Part shown: positions 18,870-28,430 of the stretch, piece after piece
How positions within the stretch are numbered: position 1 is the stretch's first letter
How the letters are laid out: each line of letters starts with the position of its first letter
Source: an uncultured Paracoccaceae bacterium
Lineage (GTDB): Bacteria; Pseudomonadota; Alphaproteobacteria; Rhodobacterales; Rhodobacteraceae
Length of the DNA: 64,000 nucleotides
Assembly: GCA_937146765.1 (NCBI GenBank)
Contig: CAKZRP010000067.1
Location: 123,216 to 187,215, forward strand
Reading direction: 5' to 3'
Made by a program: the position numbers and the translations under genes
The notes under the pieces: generated by a model
The model's input: only the letters and a program-made list of their open reading frames with translations
What the model was told of the DNA's origin: nothing
The model's database searches: none

Positions 18870-19934
18870 CTAGCTCCGGTCGGACACCATCTTGCCGACC
18901 AGCTGTGCCGTGTAGTCCACGATCGGCACAATCCGTCCGTAGTTCAGGCGCGTGGGGCCAATCACCCCCACCGCACCGATGATCTTTCGATCCGCGTTCA
19001 TATAGGGAGACACCACCAAAGAGGAACCCGAAAGTGAGAAAAGTTTGTTCTCCGAGCCGATAAAAATACGCACGCCATCGCCTTCCTCGGTCAGTTCCAG
19101 AAATTCTGCAATGTCCCGTTTCCGTTCCAGGTCATCAAACAAAGTCCGGATCTTTTCCAGCTCATCCGGGGCGCCATCCTCGGAGAGGAGATTCGCCCGA
19201 CCCCGCACGATCAGCCGTGCCTGTTCCTTTCCATCTGACTCCCATGCCGCCAATCCGCTCTCGATCATATCGCTGGCGAGTGTGTCGATTTCCTGACGAC
19301 GCTTGTCGATCTCGACCTGAACGTCGCGGCGCACCTGGCTGAGAGTGCGCCCCTCGATCAAGGCGTTGAGGAAATTTGCCGCCTCCCGCATCGAACTGGG
19401 GGTCTGACCGGCCGGCGGAGCAAACAAGCGGTTCTCCACATGACCGTCCGAGAAAACCAGCACCACCAACGCCCGATCATGGGCCAGTGAGACAAACTCG
19501 ATGTGCTTCAGCTCCGCCTCATGTTTGGGTGTCAACACCAGCGAAGCGCCGTGCGTGACCCCAGAGAGTGCCGCCCCCACCCGGTCGAGCATCCCGCTGA
19601 CGTCGCTGTTGCTTTCGCCCAATGTCCGGTCGATGCGCTCGCGGTCTTGCGCGTTGGGATCCCCCATCTGCAACAGCCCGTCGACAAAGAGCCGCAGTCC
19701 CATCTGGGTCGGGATCCTGCCGGCGCTGACATGGGGGCTGTCCAGGAGGCCAAGATATTCCAGATCCTGCATCACATTGCGGACGGTCGCCGCGCTGACC
19801 TTTTCACTCAGCGAGCGTGTCAGGGTCCTGCTGCCCACTGGCCCGCCGGTCTCCAGGTAATTTTCCACAAGCAGCCTGAACACCTCGCGTGAGCGGTCGT
19901 TCATGTCCTGCAGGATGGATTTCGCGTCAGTCAT
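18870..19934 (-). CDS. hrcA: Heat-inducible transcription repressor HrcA
   Basis: The 354-residue protein has a winged-helix N-terminus (SREVFRLLVENYLETGGPVG then SRTLTRSLSEKVSAATVRNV) and the HrcA dimerisation/GAF-like body. It represses groESL-type operons through CIRCE sites. I see no CIRCE inverted repeat (TTAGCACTC-N9-GAGTGCTAA) in front of this gene, so autorepression is not supported here. The gene is followed by grpE and divergent from rph. Confidence 0.94.
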   Translation of the reverse strand: MTDAKSILQDMNDRSREVFRLLVENYLETGGPVGSRTLTRSLSEKVSAATVRNVMQDLEYLGLLDSPHVSAGRIPTQMGLRLFVDGLLQMGDPNAQDRERIDRTLGESNSDVSGMLDRVGAALSGVTHGASLVLTPKHEAELKHIEFVSLAHDRALVVLVFSDGHVENRLFAPPAGQTPSSMREAANFLNALIEGRTLSQVRRDVQVEIDKRRQEIDTLASDMIESGLAAWESDGKEQARLIVRGRANLLSEDGAPDELEKIRTLFDDLERKRDIAEFLELTEEGDGVRIFIGSENKLFSLSGSSLVVSPYMNADRKIIGAVGVIGPTRLNYGRIVPIVDYTAQLVGKMVSDRS

Positions 19935-20074
19935 CTCGGTCCCGGTTCTTACTCGCCCCTCGGCGATAGCTGCCTCTCTTTGTCACTAAAGCCCATCCTC
20001 AGATATGGTCAATGACCCTTGCGCTGCCAACCCCCCGGGCGGTATCGACGGGGCAACAACAAAAGGATATCCAC

Positions 20075-20788
20075 ATGCGACCCTCCGGACGTGCCCTGAA
20101 CGAAATGCGTGCCGTTTCCTTTGAAACCGGCTTTATCAAACATGCAGAAGGATCCTGTCTGATCAAGATGGGCGACACCCATGTTCTGTGCACCGCCACC
20201 ATCGAAGACCGCGTACCGCCCTTCATCAAAGGCTCCGGCCTCGGCTGGGTGACTGCGGAATACGGTATGCTGCCGCGCGCCACCAACACCCGTATGCGAC
20301 GCGAGGCAACCTCCGGCAAGCAAGGTGGCCGCACGGTGGAAATCCAGCGTCTGATCGGCCGTGCCCTGCGCGCCGGCGTGGACCGCGTGGCTTTGGGTGA
20401 GCGTCAGATCACCATCGACTGCGATGTGATCCAGGCAGATGGCGGCACCCGCTGCGCCTCCATTACCGGCGGCTGGGTCGCTCTTCGGCTTGCAGTGAAC
20501 AAGCTTATGAAATCCGGCGCCGTGAAGATCGATCCGCTGGTCGATCCCGTCTCTGCCATCTCCTGCGGCATCTACGCCGGCCAGGCCATTCTCGATCTCG
20601 ATTACCCAGAGGACTCCGAGGCCGGCGTCGACGGCAATTTCATCATGACCGGCACCGGCAAGCTGATCGAAGTGCAGATGAGCGCCGAAGGCTCTGTCTT
20701 CTCCCGCGATCAACTGAACCAGCTGATGGACCTTGCAGCCGCGGGTACTGCCCAACTGGCTGAGATGCAGAAAGCGGCCTGCGCATGA
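20075..20788 (+). CDS. rph: Ribonuclease PH
   Basis: The 237-residue phosphorolytic 3'-5' exoribonuclease trims tRNA precursors. The N-terminus [20 protein letters not shown] and the motifs [14 protein letters not shown] and [19 protein letters not shown] are diagnostic. The ORF opens at 20012, but the ATG at 20075 begins the conserved sequence. Its stop overlaps the rdgB ATG as ATGA. A TTGTCA-N17-ATATGG sequence at about 19980-20008 may be its promoter, though the -10 is poor. Confidence 0.96.
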   Translation: MRPSGRALNEMRAVSFETGFIKHAEGSCLIKMGDTHVLCTATIEDRVPPFIKGSGLGWVTAEYGMLPRATNTRMRREATSGKQGGRTVEIQRLIGRALRAGVDRVALGERQITIDCDVIQADGGTRCASITGGWVALRLAVNKLMKSGAVKIDPLVDPVSAISCGIYAGQAILDLDYPEDSEAGVDGNFIMTGTGKLIEVQMSAEGSVFSRDQLNQLMDLAAAGTAQLAEMQKAACA

Positions 20789-21399
20789 CCCGGAAGTTCC
20801 AAGGCGATACCTTGCTGGTCGCCACTCACAACAAGGGCAAGCTTGCCGAGATCACCGAGATCCTCGCGCCCTTTGGCGTCAAAGTCGTTGGGGCCGCTGA
20901 GATGGAGCTGCCTGAACCCGCCGAGACCGAGAACACTTTTGTCGGCAATGCCCGGATCAAGGCGCATGCAGCGGCCAAGGCCACGGGCCTGCCGGCCCTG
21001 TCGGACGACAGCGGCATCACCATCGACGCGCTCGACGGCGCGCCGGGGGTCTATACCGCTGATTGGGCCGAAACCGGCCAGGGCCGCGATTTCATGATAG
21101 CGATGAGTCGTGCCAATGATGAAATTACCGCAAAAGGCCCCGACGCACCGCGCACCGCGCAGTTCCGCTGCACGCTGGTTCTGGCCTGGCCCGATGGCCA
21201 TGACGAGGTCTTCGAGGGCGTGATGCCGGGCAGCCTCGTCTGGCCGATCCGCGGGATCGGCGGTTTTGGTTACGACCCGATGTTCATGCCCGAAGGCTAT
21301 GACATCACCTGCGCGGAGATGGACAAGGCGGAGAAGAACCGCATCAGCCACCGTGGACGTGCCCTGGCGCATTTCGTGCAGGGCTGTTTCGGTGGATGA
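20785..21399 (+). CDS. rdgB: XTP/dITP diphosphatase (RdgB/HAM1 family)
   Basis: The 204-residue house-cleaning enzyme hydrolyses dITP, XTP and dHAPTP to monophosphates, keeping deaminated purines out of DNA. The [14 protein letters not shown] start, the LSDDSGI catalytic motif, [11 protein letters not shown] and the terminal SHRGRAL match the family. It is translationally coupled to rph upstream and overlaps the GTG start of hemW downstream by 8 bases. Confidence 0.96.
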   Translation: MTRKFQGDTLLVATHNKGKLAEITEILAPFGVKVVGAAEMELPEPAETENTFVGNARIKAHAAAKATGLPALSDDSGITIDALDGAPGVYTADWAETGQGRDFMIAMSRANDEITAKGPDAPRTAQFRCTLVLAWPDGHDEVFEGVMPGSLVWPIRGIGGFGYDPMFMPEGYDITCAEMDKAEKNRISHRGRALAHFVQGCFGG

Positions 21400-22546
21400 T
21401 TGGCGCAATGGCGGCTTTGGCCTCTACGTGCACTGGCCTTTTTGCCAGGCCAAATGCCCCTATTGCGACTTCAACAGCCATGTGGTCTCCCGGATCGATC
21501 AATCCGACTGGGTGACCGCCTACCACGCCGAGCTAAAGCGCATGGGAGAGATGCTACCGGACCGGCTCCTGAACAGCATCTTCTTCGGCGGTGGTACGCC
21601 TTCCTTGATGCACCCGGATACCGTTGCCGCCGTGATCGACACAGCGCGCGAGATCTGGCCTTTTGCCAATGACATCGAGATCACGCTGGAGGCAAACCCG
21701 GGGTCCGTCGAGGCTGGACGATTTGCCGGCTATCGGGATGCCGGCGTCAACCGCATCTCCATGGGCATACAGGCGCTGAACGACGAAGATTTGCGCCGTC
21801 TGGGCCGTATCCATTCGGTTGCCGAAGCAAAGAAAGCCTTTGACGTCGCCCGCGCCTGTTTCGACCGTGTCAGCTTTGACCTGATCTACGCGCGTCAGGG
21901 TCAGATCCTCACCGCCTGGGAGGCCGAACTGGCCGAGGCGCTTAGCATGGCCATCGACCATCTGTCGCTCTATCAACTCACCATCGAAGAAGGCACCGCC
22001 TTTGGCGACCGCTACGCGCGCGGCAAGCTGCGCGACCTGCCTTCCGACGACAGCGCGGCCGATATGTATCTCGCAACGCAGGACATCTGCGCCAGATATG
22101 GCCTGCCCGGCTACGAGATTTCCAACCACGCCCGCCCCGGTGCCGAAAGCCGCCACAACCTGATCTACTGGCGCTATGGCGATTATGTCGGGATCGGGCC
22201 AGGGGCCCATGGGCGGATCACCCTCAACGGCCACCGCTACGCCACCGAAGCCCCCCGCGCGCCCGGAGCGTGGCTGGAGGCCGTCCGTGCAGGCAACGGA
22301 ACGTTGCCCTTTGAGCCACTTACCCAAGAAGATCAAGTGGCAGAACACATGATGATGGGTATGCGTCTTTACGAAGGTCTAGATATCGACAGACATCGCG
22401 AGATAGCAGGCCAACCTCTCGCCGCGGACCGCCTTGCCCATTTGGCAGAGATTGGAATGGTCACGCTCGACGACCACCGCCTCCGGGCTACGTCCGAGGG
22501 ACGCGCGGTTCTAAATGCAGTTCTGCGCGACCTGCTGATGGATTGA
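21392..22546 (+). CDS. hemW: Heme chaperone HemW (radical SAM, HemN-like)
   Basis: The 384-residue protein has the radical SAM cluster motif CQAKCPYCDFN near residue 19 (CxxxCxxC followed directly by the aromatic-free C-x-x-C region of HemW/HemN), then GGGTPS and the ITLEANPGSVE segment. HemW-type proteins bind heme and are distinct from true coproporphyrinogen dehydrogenases; the short N-terminus favours HemW. I set the start at the GTG at 21392, which overlaps the rdgB stop; the track's 42 extra codons are in the rdgB frame-shadow. DUF454 follows after 3 bases. Confidence 0.9.
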   Translation: MDDWRNGGFGLYVHWPFCQAKCPYCDFNSHVVSRIDQSDWVTAYHAELKRMGEMLPDRLLNSIFFGGGTPSLMHPDTVAAVIDTAREIWPFANDIEITLEANPGSVEAGRFAGYRDAGVNRISMGIQALNDEDLRRLGRIHSVAEAKKAFDVARACFDRVSFDLIYARQGQILTAWEAELAEALSMAIDHLSLYQLTIEEGTAFGDRYARGKLRDLPSDDSAADMYLATQDICARYGLPGYEISNHARPGAESRHNLIYWRYGDYVGIGPGAHGRITLNGHRYATEAPRAPGAWLEAVRAGNGTLPFEPLTQEDQVAEHMMMGMRLYEGLDIDRHREIAGQPLAADRLAHLAEIGMVTLDDHRLRATSEGRAVLNAVLRDLLMD

Positions 22547-22549
22547 TCG

Positions 22550-22903
22550 ATGAAGATTGTCTACCTGTGTCTTGGACTGATCAGCCTGGCCCTGGCGCTG
22601 GTAGGCGTTCTCCTTCCACTTCTGCCCACGGTTCCCTTCCTGCTCCTCTGTGCTTTCTTCTTTGCTCGCTCTTCCGAACGGTTGCACGGGTGGCTGCTGG
22701 ATCACCCACATTTCGGTCCTTTGATCCTAGATTGGAACGAAAACGGTGCCATTCGACCGAATGCAAAAAAGGCGGCCACCCTGTCCGTGGCCGCCGTCCT
22801 TGGCGTGTCTCTGGTCTTACATGTACCGGGTCACGTGTTGCTTATTCAGATGGTGACCCTCAGCGCCGTCATGATCTTTATCTGGACCCGGCCTAACGGC
22901 TGA
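22550..22903 (+). CDS. DUF454 (YbaN family) inner-membrane protein
   Basis: The 117-residue protein has two or three membrane segments (about 5-40 and 75-115) and the DUF454 signature FFARSSERLHGWLLDHPHFG. Its function is not established. It is last in rph-rdgB-hemW-DUF454. Its 3' end overlaps the 3' end of parB on the other strand by 11 bases, so the two mRNAs would be complementary at their ends unless transcription stops precisely. Confidence 0.85.
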   Translation: MKIVYLCLGLISLALALVGVLLPLLPTVPFLLLCAFFFARSSERLHGWLLDHPHFGPLILDWNENGAIRPNAKKAATLSVAAVLGVSLVLHVPGHVLLIQMVTLSAVMIFIWTRPNG

Positions 22904-23792
22904 GGATATTGCAGAGCTCGTCCAGCTGATCGAGACTTTCATAAGATATCGTCACCGTACCGGCTTCTCCCCCGGCCTTGTGATCGATCGAGACTTTCAT
23001 CCGCAGCACTGCGGACAGATCTCCTTCCAATGCGCGCGTGTCCGCGTCCTTTTCAGCCTGCGTCTTGAACTTCTTCGGAGCAGTGGCCCCCGTAACGCCA
23101 GCGGCATCCTTCTTCACCAGAGCTTCCGTCGCCCGAACCGACAGTCCACCTTTGACGATTTTGCGCGCCAGTTCAGACGCATTGTCCGAAGTTATCAAGG
23201 CGCGGGCATGTCCTGCCGACAGCTTTCGATCCAACACCAGCGATTGAACATCTTCGGGAAGGTGCAGAAGGCGGACCAGGTTGGCAATATGGCTTCGACT
23301 CTTGCCGAGCGCCTCTGCCATCTTCTCCTGGGTGTGGCCAAAGCGATCCATCAACTGCTTGTAGCTCTGTGCCTCTTCGAGAGCATTCAGATCAGAACGC
23401 TGAATATTCTCGATGATCGCGACTTCCAGCATTTCCACATCGGAGTAATCCCGGATGAGAACAGGAACCTCATGCAGTTGCGCCGCTTGAGCCGCACGCC
23501 AGCGACGTTCGCCGGCCACAATTTCAAACATCCCGCCATCACGTGGTCGAACGATCAGAGGTTGAAGAACTCCCTTCTCCTTGATCGATGCCGTCAGATC
23601 ATCCAAATCTTCCTGCAAGAATTGCCGACGCGGCTGGTCTGGATTGGCCCGCACTTTTTCGATGGGAACCAGAATTTCGGCATTTCTCGGGGTTCGGGAC
23701 CCTTCCGTGCTTACAGGCTCAGCATTCACATCCGCCATCAAAGCAGAGAGTCCCCTGCCCAATCCGCGCGGTTTGGGTTTCTTGTCATTCAT
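22893..23792 (-). CDS. parB: Chromosome partitioning protein ParB
   Basis: The 299-residue protein has the N-terminal ParA-interacting stretch (KKPKPRGLGRGLSALM), the CTPase/ParB domain with GERRWRAAQAA, a helix-turn-helix (HTQEKMAEALGKSRSHIANL) and a C-terminal dimerisation segment. It binds parS, slides as a clamp and forms the partition complex. The ATG at 23792 has GAGGGG six bases upstream; the track adds a GTG codon. It lies 17 bases after parA, and two parS sites are in the same operon. Confidence 0.97.
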   Translation of the reverse strand: MNDKKPKPRGLGRGLSALMADVNAEPVSTEGSRTPRNAEILVPIEKVRANPDQPRRQFLQEDLDDLTASIKEKGVLQPLIVRPRDGGMFEIVAGERRWRAAQAAQLHEVPVLIRDYSDVEMLEVAIIENIQRSDLNALEEAQSYKQLMDRFGHTQEKMAEALGKSRSHIANLVRLLHLPEDVQSLVLDRKLSAGHARALITSDNASELARKIVKGGLSVRATEALVKKDAAGVTGATAPKKFKTQAEKDADTRALEGDLSAVLRMKVSIDHKAGGEAGTVTISYESLDQLDELCNILSR

Positions 23793-23809
23793 CACATGCC
23801 CCTCTTATC

Positions 23810-24622
23810 TTATTCCGCCGCAATATCCTGGTGGTTTGCGATCAATTCCGCCGCCAATTGCCGATAAGCTTTGGCCCCAAGCGACGTCGGATCATAGTTC
23901 AGAACCGGCATGGCATAGGAAGGGGCCTCGCTGACACGGACGTTCCGGGGGATCTTGGTTCGAAAAACGAGATCTCCAAGGTTCTCACGCGCATCTTGCT
24001 CCACCTGTTGCGAAAGGTTGTTGCGGCGGTCGTACATTGTCAACACAACACCTTCGATGCGCAACCGCGGGTTGGCCGCCTGCCGCACTTCCCGGATCGT
24101 CAACATCAATTGCGACAAGCCCTCAAGAGCAAAAAACTCGCTCTGAAGCGGAATCAACACGGAATGGGCCGCAACCATGGCGTTTACAGTCAAAAGGTTC
24201 AACGAAGGGGGGCAATCGATGAGAATATAGTCCCAGTCATATTCGCCCATAGCTGGCTGCCGCAAAGCGTCATGCAGCAAAAAACTCCGCTTTTCGTTCG
24301 AGATCAGCTCGATATCCGCCGAACTGAGATCAACGGTAGCCGGGATGATACAAAGATCTTCCAGATCCGTCTTCCGGATCACCTCCGCGAGGTCAGCTTC
24401 CTCCACCAAGAGATCGTAGGTTGTGTGTTCGCGTGTATCCGCTTCGATGCCCAGGCCGGTTGACGCATTGCCCTGTGGATCAAGATCCACCAAGAGCACG
24501 CGATACCCCTCTTCCACCAGGGCTGCAGCCAGATTGATAGCTGTCGTTGTCTTCCCGACCCCCCCTTTCTGGTTTGCAATAGCGATGATACGGGGGTTTC
24601 CGGAAAGGGACAGATCAGACAC
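23810..24622 (-). CDS. parA: Chromosome partitioning ATPase ParA
   Basis: The 270-residue ATPase has the deviant Walker [18 protein letters not shown] and Walker B-like [14 protein letters not shown] and [11 protein letters not shown] motifs. With ParB it moves newly replicated origins. The track starts at a TTG; the GTG at 24622 has GGAG six bases before it and overlaps the rsmG stop by 8 bases, so I prefer it. Length is normal for chromosomal ParA. Confidence 0.97.
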   Translation of the reverse strand: MSDLSLSGNPRIIAIANQKGGVGKTTTAINLAAALVEEGYRVLLVDLDPQGNASTGLGIEADTREHTTYDLLVEEADLAEVIRKTDLEDLCIIPATVDLSSADIELISNEKRSFLLHDALRQPAMGEYDWDYILIDCPPSLNLLTVNAMVAAHSVLIPLQSEFFALEGLSQLMLTIREVRQAANPRLRIEGVVLTMYDRRNNLSQQVEQDARENLGDLVFRTKIPRNVRVSEAPSYAMPVLNYDPTSLGAKAYRQLAAELIANHQDIAAE

Positions 24623-25232
24623 GCTCAACTCCGTTGATCCTCAAGATGACGGCCTCGGCCTCCGTAAGACTTGTAATCTCTTCACAGTCAAACCGCCATT
24701 GGCTGCGTGCGTTATCCACTTCTTTTTTCCAGTTTGCCCCTTTTGGAAACACGGCCGTCCCGGTGGGGGCCAGGTGACGCTCACAGAATCCCAGGAGAAT
24801 GCTCAAATCAGCCAATGCACGGGCAGACAGGATCCCGACATTCTGAGGTTCGGCCTTCTCGATTCGCTCGCAGAGCACCGAGATTGCAACTCCACACTCC
24901 CGCGCGACGTTTCGTAGGAACGCGCATTTTCTCTGGTCACTTTCCAATAGGGTGACCGCAAGATCCGGTGCATGTTCTGCAGCGAGAATGGCAACGATCA
25001 CACCAGGCAACCCTCCCCCGCTGCCGATGTCCAGCCAAGTTTTCCCCGGCTGAACCGTTTCAAAAACCTGCAAGCTGTCCAGGATATGTCGAGACCAAAG
25101 ATCATCAAGGCTTTTGCGAGACACCAGATTGATCTTCGGATTCCACTTCTGCAGCGTGTGTGCATAGAGATCCAATCTCTCCAATGTTTCACGTGAAACA
25201 TCGAAATGCCGCAAAACGAGGTCACGGCTCAT
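24615..25232 (-). CDS. rsmG: 16S rRNA (guanine527-N7)-methyltransferase RsmG
   Basis: The 205-residue SAM methyltransferase has the [18 protein letters not shown] motif and the conserved KINLVSRKS and SARALADL elements. It modifies G527 of 16S rRNA, and its loss gives low-level streptomycin resistance in other bacteria. Codons 11-16 (encoding DVSRET) coincide with a perfect parS site. Its ATG overlaps the mnmG stop as ATGA. Confidence 0.96.
   Translation of the reverse strand: MSRDLVLRHFDVSRETLERLDLYAHTLQKWNPKINLVSRKSLDDLWSRHILDSLQVFETVQPGKTWLDIGSGGGLPGVIVAILAAEHAPDLAVTLLESDQRKCAFLRNVARECGVAISVLCERIEKAEPQNVGILSARALADLSILLGFCERHLAPTGTAVFPKGANWKKEVDNARSQWRFDCEEITSLTEAEAVILRINGVERV
25185..25200. 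promoter_or_regulatory. parS: parS site 1, ParB-binding palindrome
   Basis: TGTTTCACGTGAAACA is a perfect 16-base palindrome identical to the consensus parS. It lies inside the 5' coding part of rsmG, about 1.4 kb upstream of parB and 5 kb from the candidate oriC. It should nucleate ParB loading. Confidence 0.95.
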
Positions 25233-27103
25233 GCAGACTTCGCCTCTGATCTCTGATTGCGCTTCAACGTCCCGAGGATCAGGGCCAAGGCCGCTGGTGT
25301 GATGCCTTCAATTCGCCCAGCCTGCGCCAGGTTGACTGGTCGCACCCGCTCCAGTTTGGATCGTAACTCATTTGACAAGCCATCAATCGCGTAGGAAAAA
25401 TCCGCCGGGATGGCGTGATCTTCGTCCTTCTTCAGCGCCGCTACCTCGCGCTCCTGTCTGGATATGTAATTGGCGTACAGCGCATCCCGCATGATCTGCA
25501 GACGGATCGCGTCAGGTGTCGTATCCAGTTCGGGGAAGAGCGGCAGCACATCATTGAATTCGACATCGGGGAATGCCAGGACATCGATCCCAGTCCGTTT
25601 GTTTCCGTCCTGATTGACCGCAATACCGGCTTCGACCAGTTGCTTGGGCGTGAAAACCTTTTCTTGCAGGCGAGAACGAACCTGGGTCAAAGCCTCACTT
25701 TTTTTCTGAAAGCTGATGGCGCGCCGTTCTGCAATGCAACCAAGTTCCATTGCCAGAGGTGTAAGCCTCTGATCCGCGTTGTCCGCGCGAAGCGACAGTC
25801 GATACTCTGCCCGGGACGTGAACATCCGATAGGGTTCCGAAACACCATTGGTGATCAGATCATCGATCATGACCCCGATGTAGCTGGAGGACCGGCTCAA
25901 GACTAGTGCCTCCCTCCCCTGGGCTCTTAGCGCAGCGTTGAGGCCGGCGACCAGCCCCTGAGCAGCAGCTTCTTCATAGCCAGTGGTGCCATTGATCTGC
26001 CCTGCCAGGAAAAGACCGGAAACCGCGCGCAGTTCCAACGAGGGTTGAAGCGCGCGTGGGTCGACGTAGTCATACTCAATCGCGTAACCCGGTTGCAGGA
26101 TGACTGCATTCTCCAATCCAGTGATGGAGCGCACATAGTCAACTTGCACATCTTGCGGAAGGCTGGTTGAGATGCCATTTGGATAGACCGTGTGGTCCTC
26201 CAATCCTTCCGGTTCCAAGAAGATCTGATGTGAGCTTTTATCCGCGAACCGGACCACCTTGTCCTCGATGGAGGGACAATAGCGTGGCCCCACCCCTTCG
26301 ATGTGCCCACCGTACATGGCGGAACGCCCGAGATTATCTCGGATGATCTCATGCGTCCGCTCATTTGTATGCGTGATCCCGCAAGAGATCTGACGTGCAA
26401 AGGGACGATCGTTCAAAAAGGAGAAGACGGTCGGGTCATCGTCGCCGGGTTGGCTGTCGAGAATGTCCCATTGAATGGTTCGACCGTCCAGCCTTGGCGG
26501 GGTGCCCGTCTTCAGACGCCCCATCGGAAGAGAGAAGGTCTTCAACCGCTCGGCCAGTCGGATCGAAGGTTTATCTCCCATGCGACCTCCCGGATAAGAG
26601 ACGTCCCCAATATGAATTAACCCATTCAGGAACGTTCCAGAGGTCAGGACCACAGCGCGCGCGGTCACCTCGCTGCCGTCAGCGAGGACAACGCCGAAAA
26701 CAGTCTGATCTGGTCCCATCAGAAGGTCTGTCACTTCCTGTTCCAGAATATCGAGGTTTGCCTGTTCCTCCGTGACTTTCAAAGCCTCACGTCGGTAGAT
26801 CGCGCGGTCTGCCTGGGCGCGTGGTCCCTGGACGGCCGGCCCCTTGCGGCGGTTTAGAAGGCGAAACTGAATGCCGGCAAGATCCGCCAGCCGACCCATG
26901 ACACCATCCATGGCGTCGATTTCCCGGACCAGATGCCCCTTTCCAAGGCCTCCAATCGCCGGATTGCAGGACATGACACCGATGCCTTGTTTTTGAAGGG
27001 TGACCAAGGCTGTTCGCGAACCCATCCGGGCCGCAGCATGAGCTGCTTCCGTACCGGCGTGACCGCCGCCAACAACCACAACATCAAACTGTGAATGTTT
27101 CAC
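25229..27103 (-). CDS. mnmG: tRNA uridine-5-carboxymethylaminomethyl modification enzyme MnmG (GidA)
   Basis: The FAD protein works with MnmE to modify U34 of tRNAs. The N-terminal FAD fold [20 protein letters not shown], the QGPRAQADR motif and the C-terminal helical domain ([12 protein letters not shown]) are present. I start at the GTG at 27103, which has the GAGGAG site eight bases upstream; the ORF track uses a GTG three codons earlier that would sit one base from that site. The site itself overlaps the mnmE stop. A perfect parS straddles the start. Confidence 0.95.
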   Translation of the reverse strand: MKHSQFDVVVVGGGHAGTEAAHAAARMGSRTALVTLQKQGIGVMSCNPAIGGLGKGHLVREIDAMDGVMGRLADLAGIQFRLLNRRKGPAVQGPRAQADRAIYRREALKVTEEQANLDILEQEVTDLLMGPDQTVFGVVLADGSEVTARAVVLTSGTFLNGLIHIGDVSYPGGRMGDKPSIRLAERLKTFSLPMGRLKTGTPPRLDGRTIQWDILDSQPGDDDPTVFSFLNDRPFARQISCGITHTNERTHEIIRDNLGRSAMYGGHIEGVGPRYCPSIEDKVVRFADKSSHQIFLEPEGLEDHTVYPNGISTSLPQDVQVDYVRSITGLENAVILQPGYAIEYDYVDPRALQPSLELRAVSGLFLAGQINGTTGYEEAAAQGLVAGLNAALRAQGREALVLSRSSSYIGVMIDDLITNGVSEPYRMFTSRAEYRLSLRADNADQRLTPLAMELGCIAERRAISFQKKSEALTQVRSRLQEKVFTPKQLVEAGIAVNQDGNKRTGIDVLAFPDVEFNDVLPLFPELDTTPDAIRLQIMRDALYANYISRQEREVAALKKDEDHAIPADFSYAIDGLSNELRSKLERVRPVNLAQAGRIEGITPAALALILGTLKRNQRSEAKSA

Positions 27104-27111
27104 GTGAAACA
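27096..27111. promoter_or_regulatory. parS: parS site 2, overlapping the mnmG start
   Basis: A second perfect TGTTTCACGTGAAACA lies between the mnmG ribosome site and its first codons. It is 1.9 kb from parS site 1 and about 3.4 kb from the candidate oriC. Two exact copies of a 16-mer inside the parAB operon cannot be chance. Confidence 0.95.
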
Positions 27112-27115
27112 CTCC

Positions 27116-28402
27116 TCATTTTCCAAGACAAAAGCTGGAGAAGATTTCATCCAGCAGATTTTCCACACCGATACGGCCGACCAGCATTTCCAAGGATCGA
27201 ATCGCTGACCGCATATCCTCCGCGGCAAGATCGTAGAATTCCGGTCCCCGGGACAGAACTGACAGCGCCTGCCGCAGACTGCTCATGGCCGACGCCAAGG
27301 TTTCCCTATGCCGGGCTCTCGTCGCAATCCCAACATGCGCAGATCGATTCTTCAATGTCGCGGAGACATGCCGCACCAGATCCTCGATCCCCTGCCCTGT
27401 CTTCCCGGATACTCCGCCAGCTTTGATGCCGTATTGATCGGCTTTGGGGTGCAACCGGATATCCCCATCCCGAAAGGGAACGTCGAGAGTTTCATCGTCT
27501 GCGACCAGAAACACACGCAGATCCGCTGCCTCCGCGCGATCCCGAGCGAGCCCAATGCCGATGCTCTCCACATGATCCTCGGTCTGTCGCAGGCCTGCAG
27601 TATCGAGCAAGGTCACGGGCAGACCATCGAGATCCATGCGAACCTCGATCACATCGCGCGTGGTTCCCGCGTAGTCTGATGTGATTGCTGCTTGCCGTCC
27701 CGCAAGGGCATTCAGAAGCGTTGACTTTCCAACATTTGGCGCACCGATGATCGCAACCTCGAACCCCTGACGCACCCGCTCGGCAATTGCAACGCCTTCC
27801 ACCTCCTTGGCGAGATCCGTCACAACCCCTTGCAGCAGCGCCTGTACTTCCGGGGTAACATCCACCGGAACATCCTCGTCGGCGAAATCAATTGTCACTT
27901 CTATCAGGGAAGCCGCGCGGATCAAATCGCGACGCCAACGGTCGGCGAGTGTTCCCAAGCCGCCAGAGAGGATCACCTGCGCTTGTTTGCGCTGCGCTTC
28001 CGTTTCCGCATCAATCAAATCCGCCAGACCTTCAACCTGAGTGAGGTCAAGCTTGCCATTGTCTAGGGCTCGGCGCGTGAATTCCCCAGGTTCTGCCAGA
28101 CGCGCGCGGCCGGTACTTTGCAGCGCGTCCAGCAGGGCTGTGACCACAGCGCTGCTACCATGCGTTTGAAATTCAACGATATTTTCGCCGGTGAAACTGT
28201 TGGGGGCGGAAAAGGACAAGACCAGAGCCTCGTCCAAGAGATCCCCCTCCGCGGTGCGCAGTTCCGCAAAGCACATTCCGCGCGGCGCCAAAGCGCGACC
28301 CGTCAGGTCCGCCCCAATCTCCAAGGCGTTTGGCCCGGAAACCCGAATGACAGCAACGCCGGCCTTCCCCTGAGCGGTGGCCAACGCAAAGATCGTGTCC
28401 AT
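27116..28402 (-). CDS. mnmE: tRNA modification GTPase MnmE (TrmE)
   Basis: The 428-residue protein has the N-terminal formyl-THF-binding domain (DTIFALATAQGKAGVAVIRV), a helical domain, an inserted Ras-like G domain with GAPNVGKSTLLNALAG, the switch region DYAGTTRDVIE and DTAGLR, and a C-terminal FCLGK in place of the usual FCIGK. The Cys is kept. It forms the U34-modifying complex with MnmG, encoded 12 bases downstream. It is 28 bases after rho. Confidence 0.96.
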   Translation of the reverse strand: MDTIFALATAQGKAGVAVIRVSGPNALEIGADLTGRALAPRGMCFAELRTAEGDLLDEALVLSFSAPNSFTGENIVEFQTHGSSAVVTALLDALQSTGRARLAEPGEFTRRALDNGKLDLTQVEGLADLIDAETEAQRKQAQVILSGGLGTLADRWRRDLIRAASLIEVTIDFADEDVPVDVTPEVQALLQGVVTDLAKEVEGVAIAERVRQGFEVAIIGAPNVGKSTLLNALAGRQAAITSDYAGTTRDVIEVRMDLDGLPVTLLDTAGLRQTEDHVESIGIGLARDRAEAADLRVFLVADDETLDVPFRDGDIRLHPKADQYGIKAGGVSGKTGQGIEDLVRHVSATLKNRSAHVGIATRARHRETLASAMSSLRQALSVLSRGPEFYDLAAEDMRSAIRSLEMLVGRIGVENLLDEIFSSFCLGK

Positions 28403-28430
28403 GTGATGGCCTCTTGCTCCTTGGCCCCGT

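Noticed and set aside
19935-20074. A CIRCE operator in front of hrcA
   Set aside because: No TTAGCACTC-N9-GAGTGCTAA-like inverted repeat is present.
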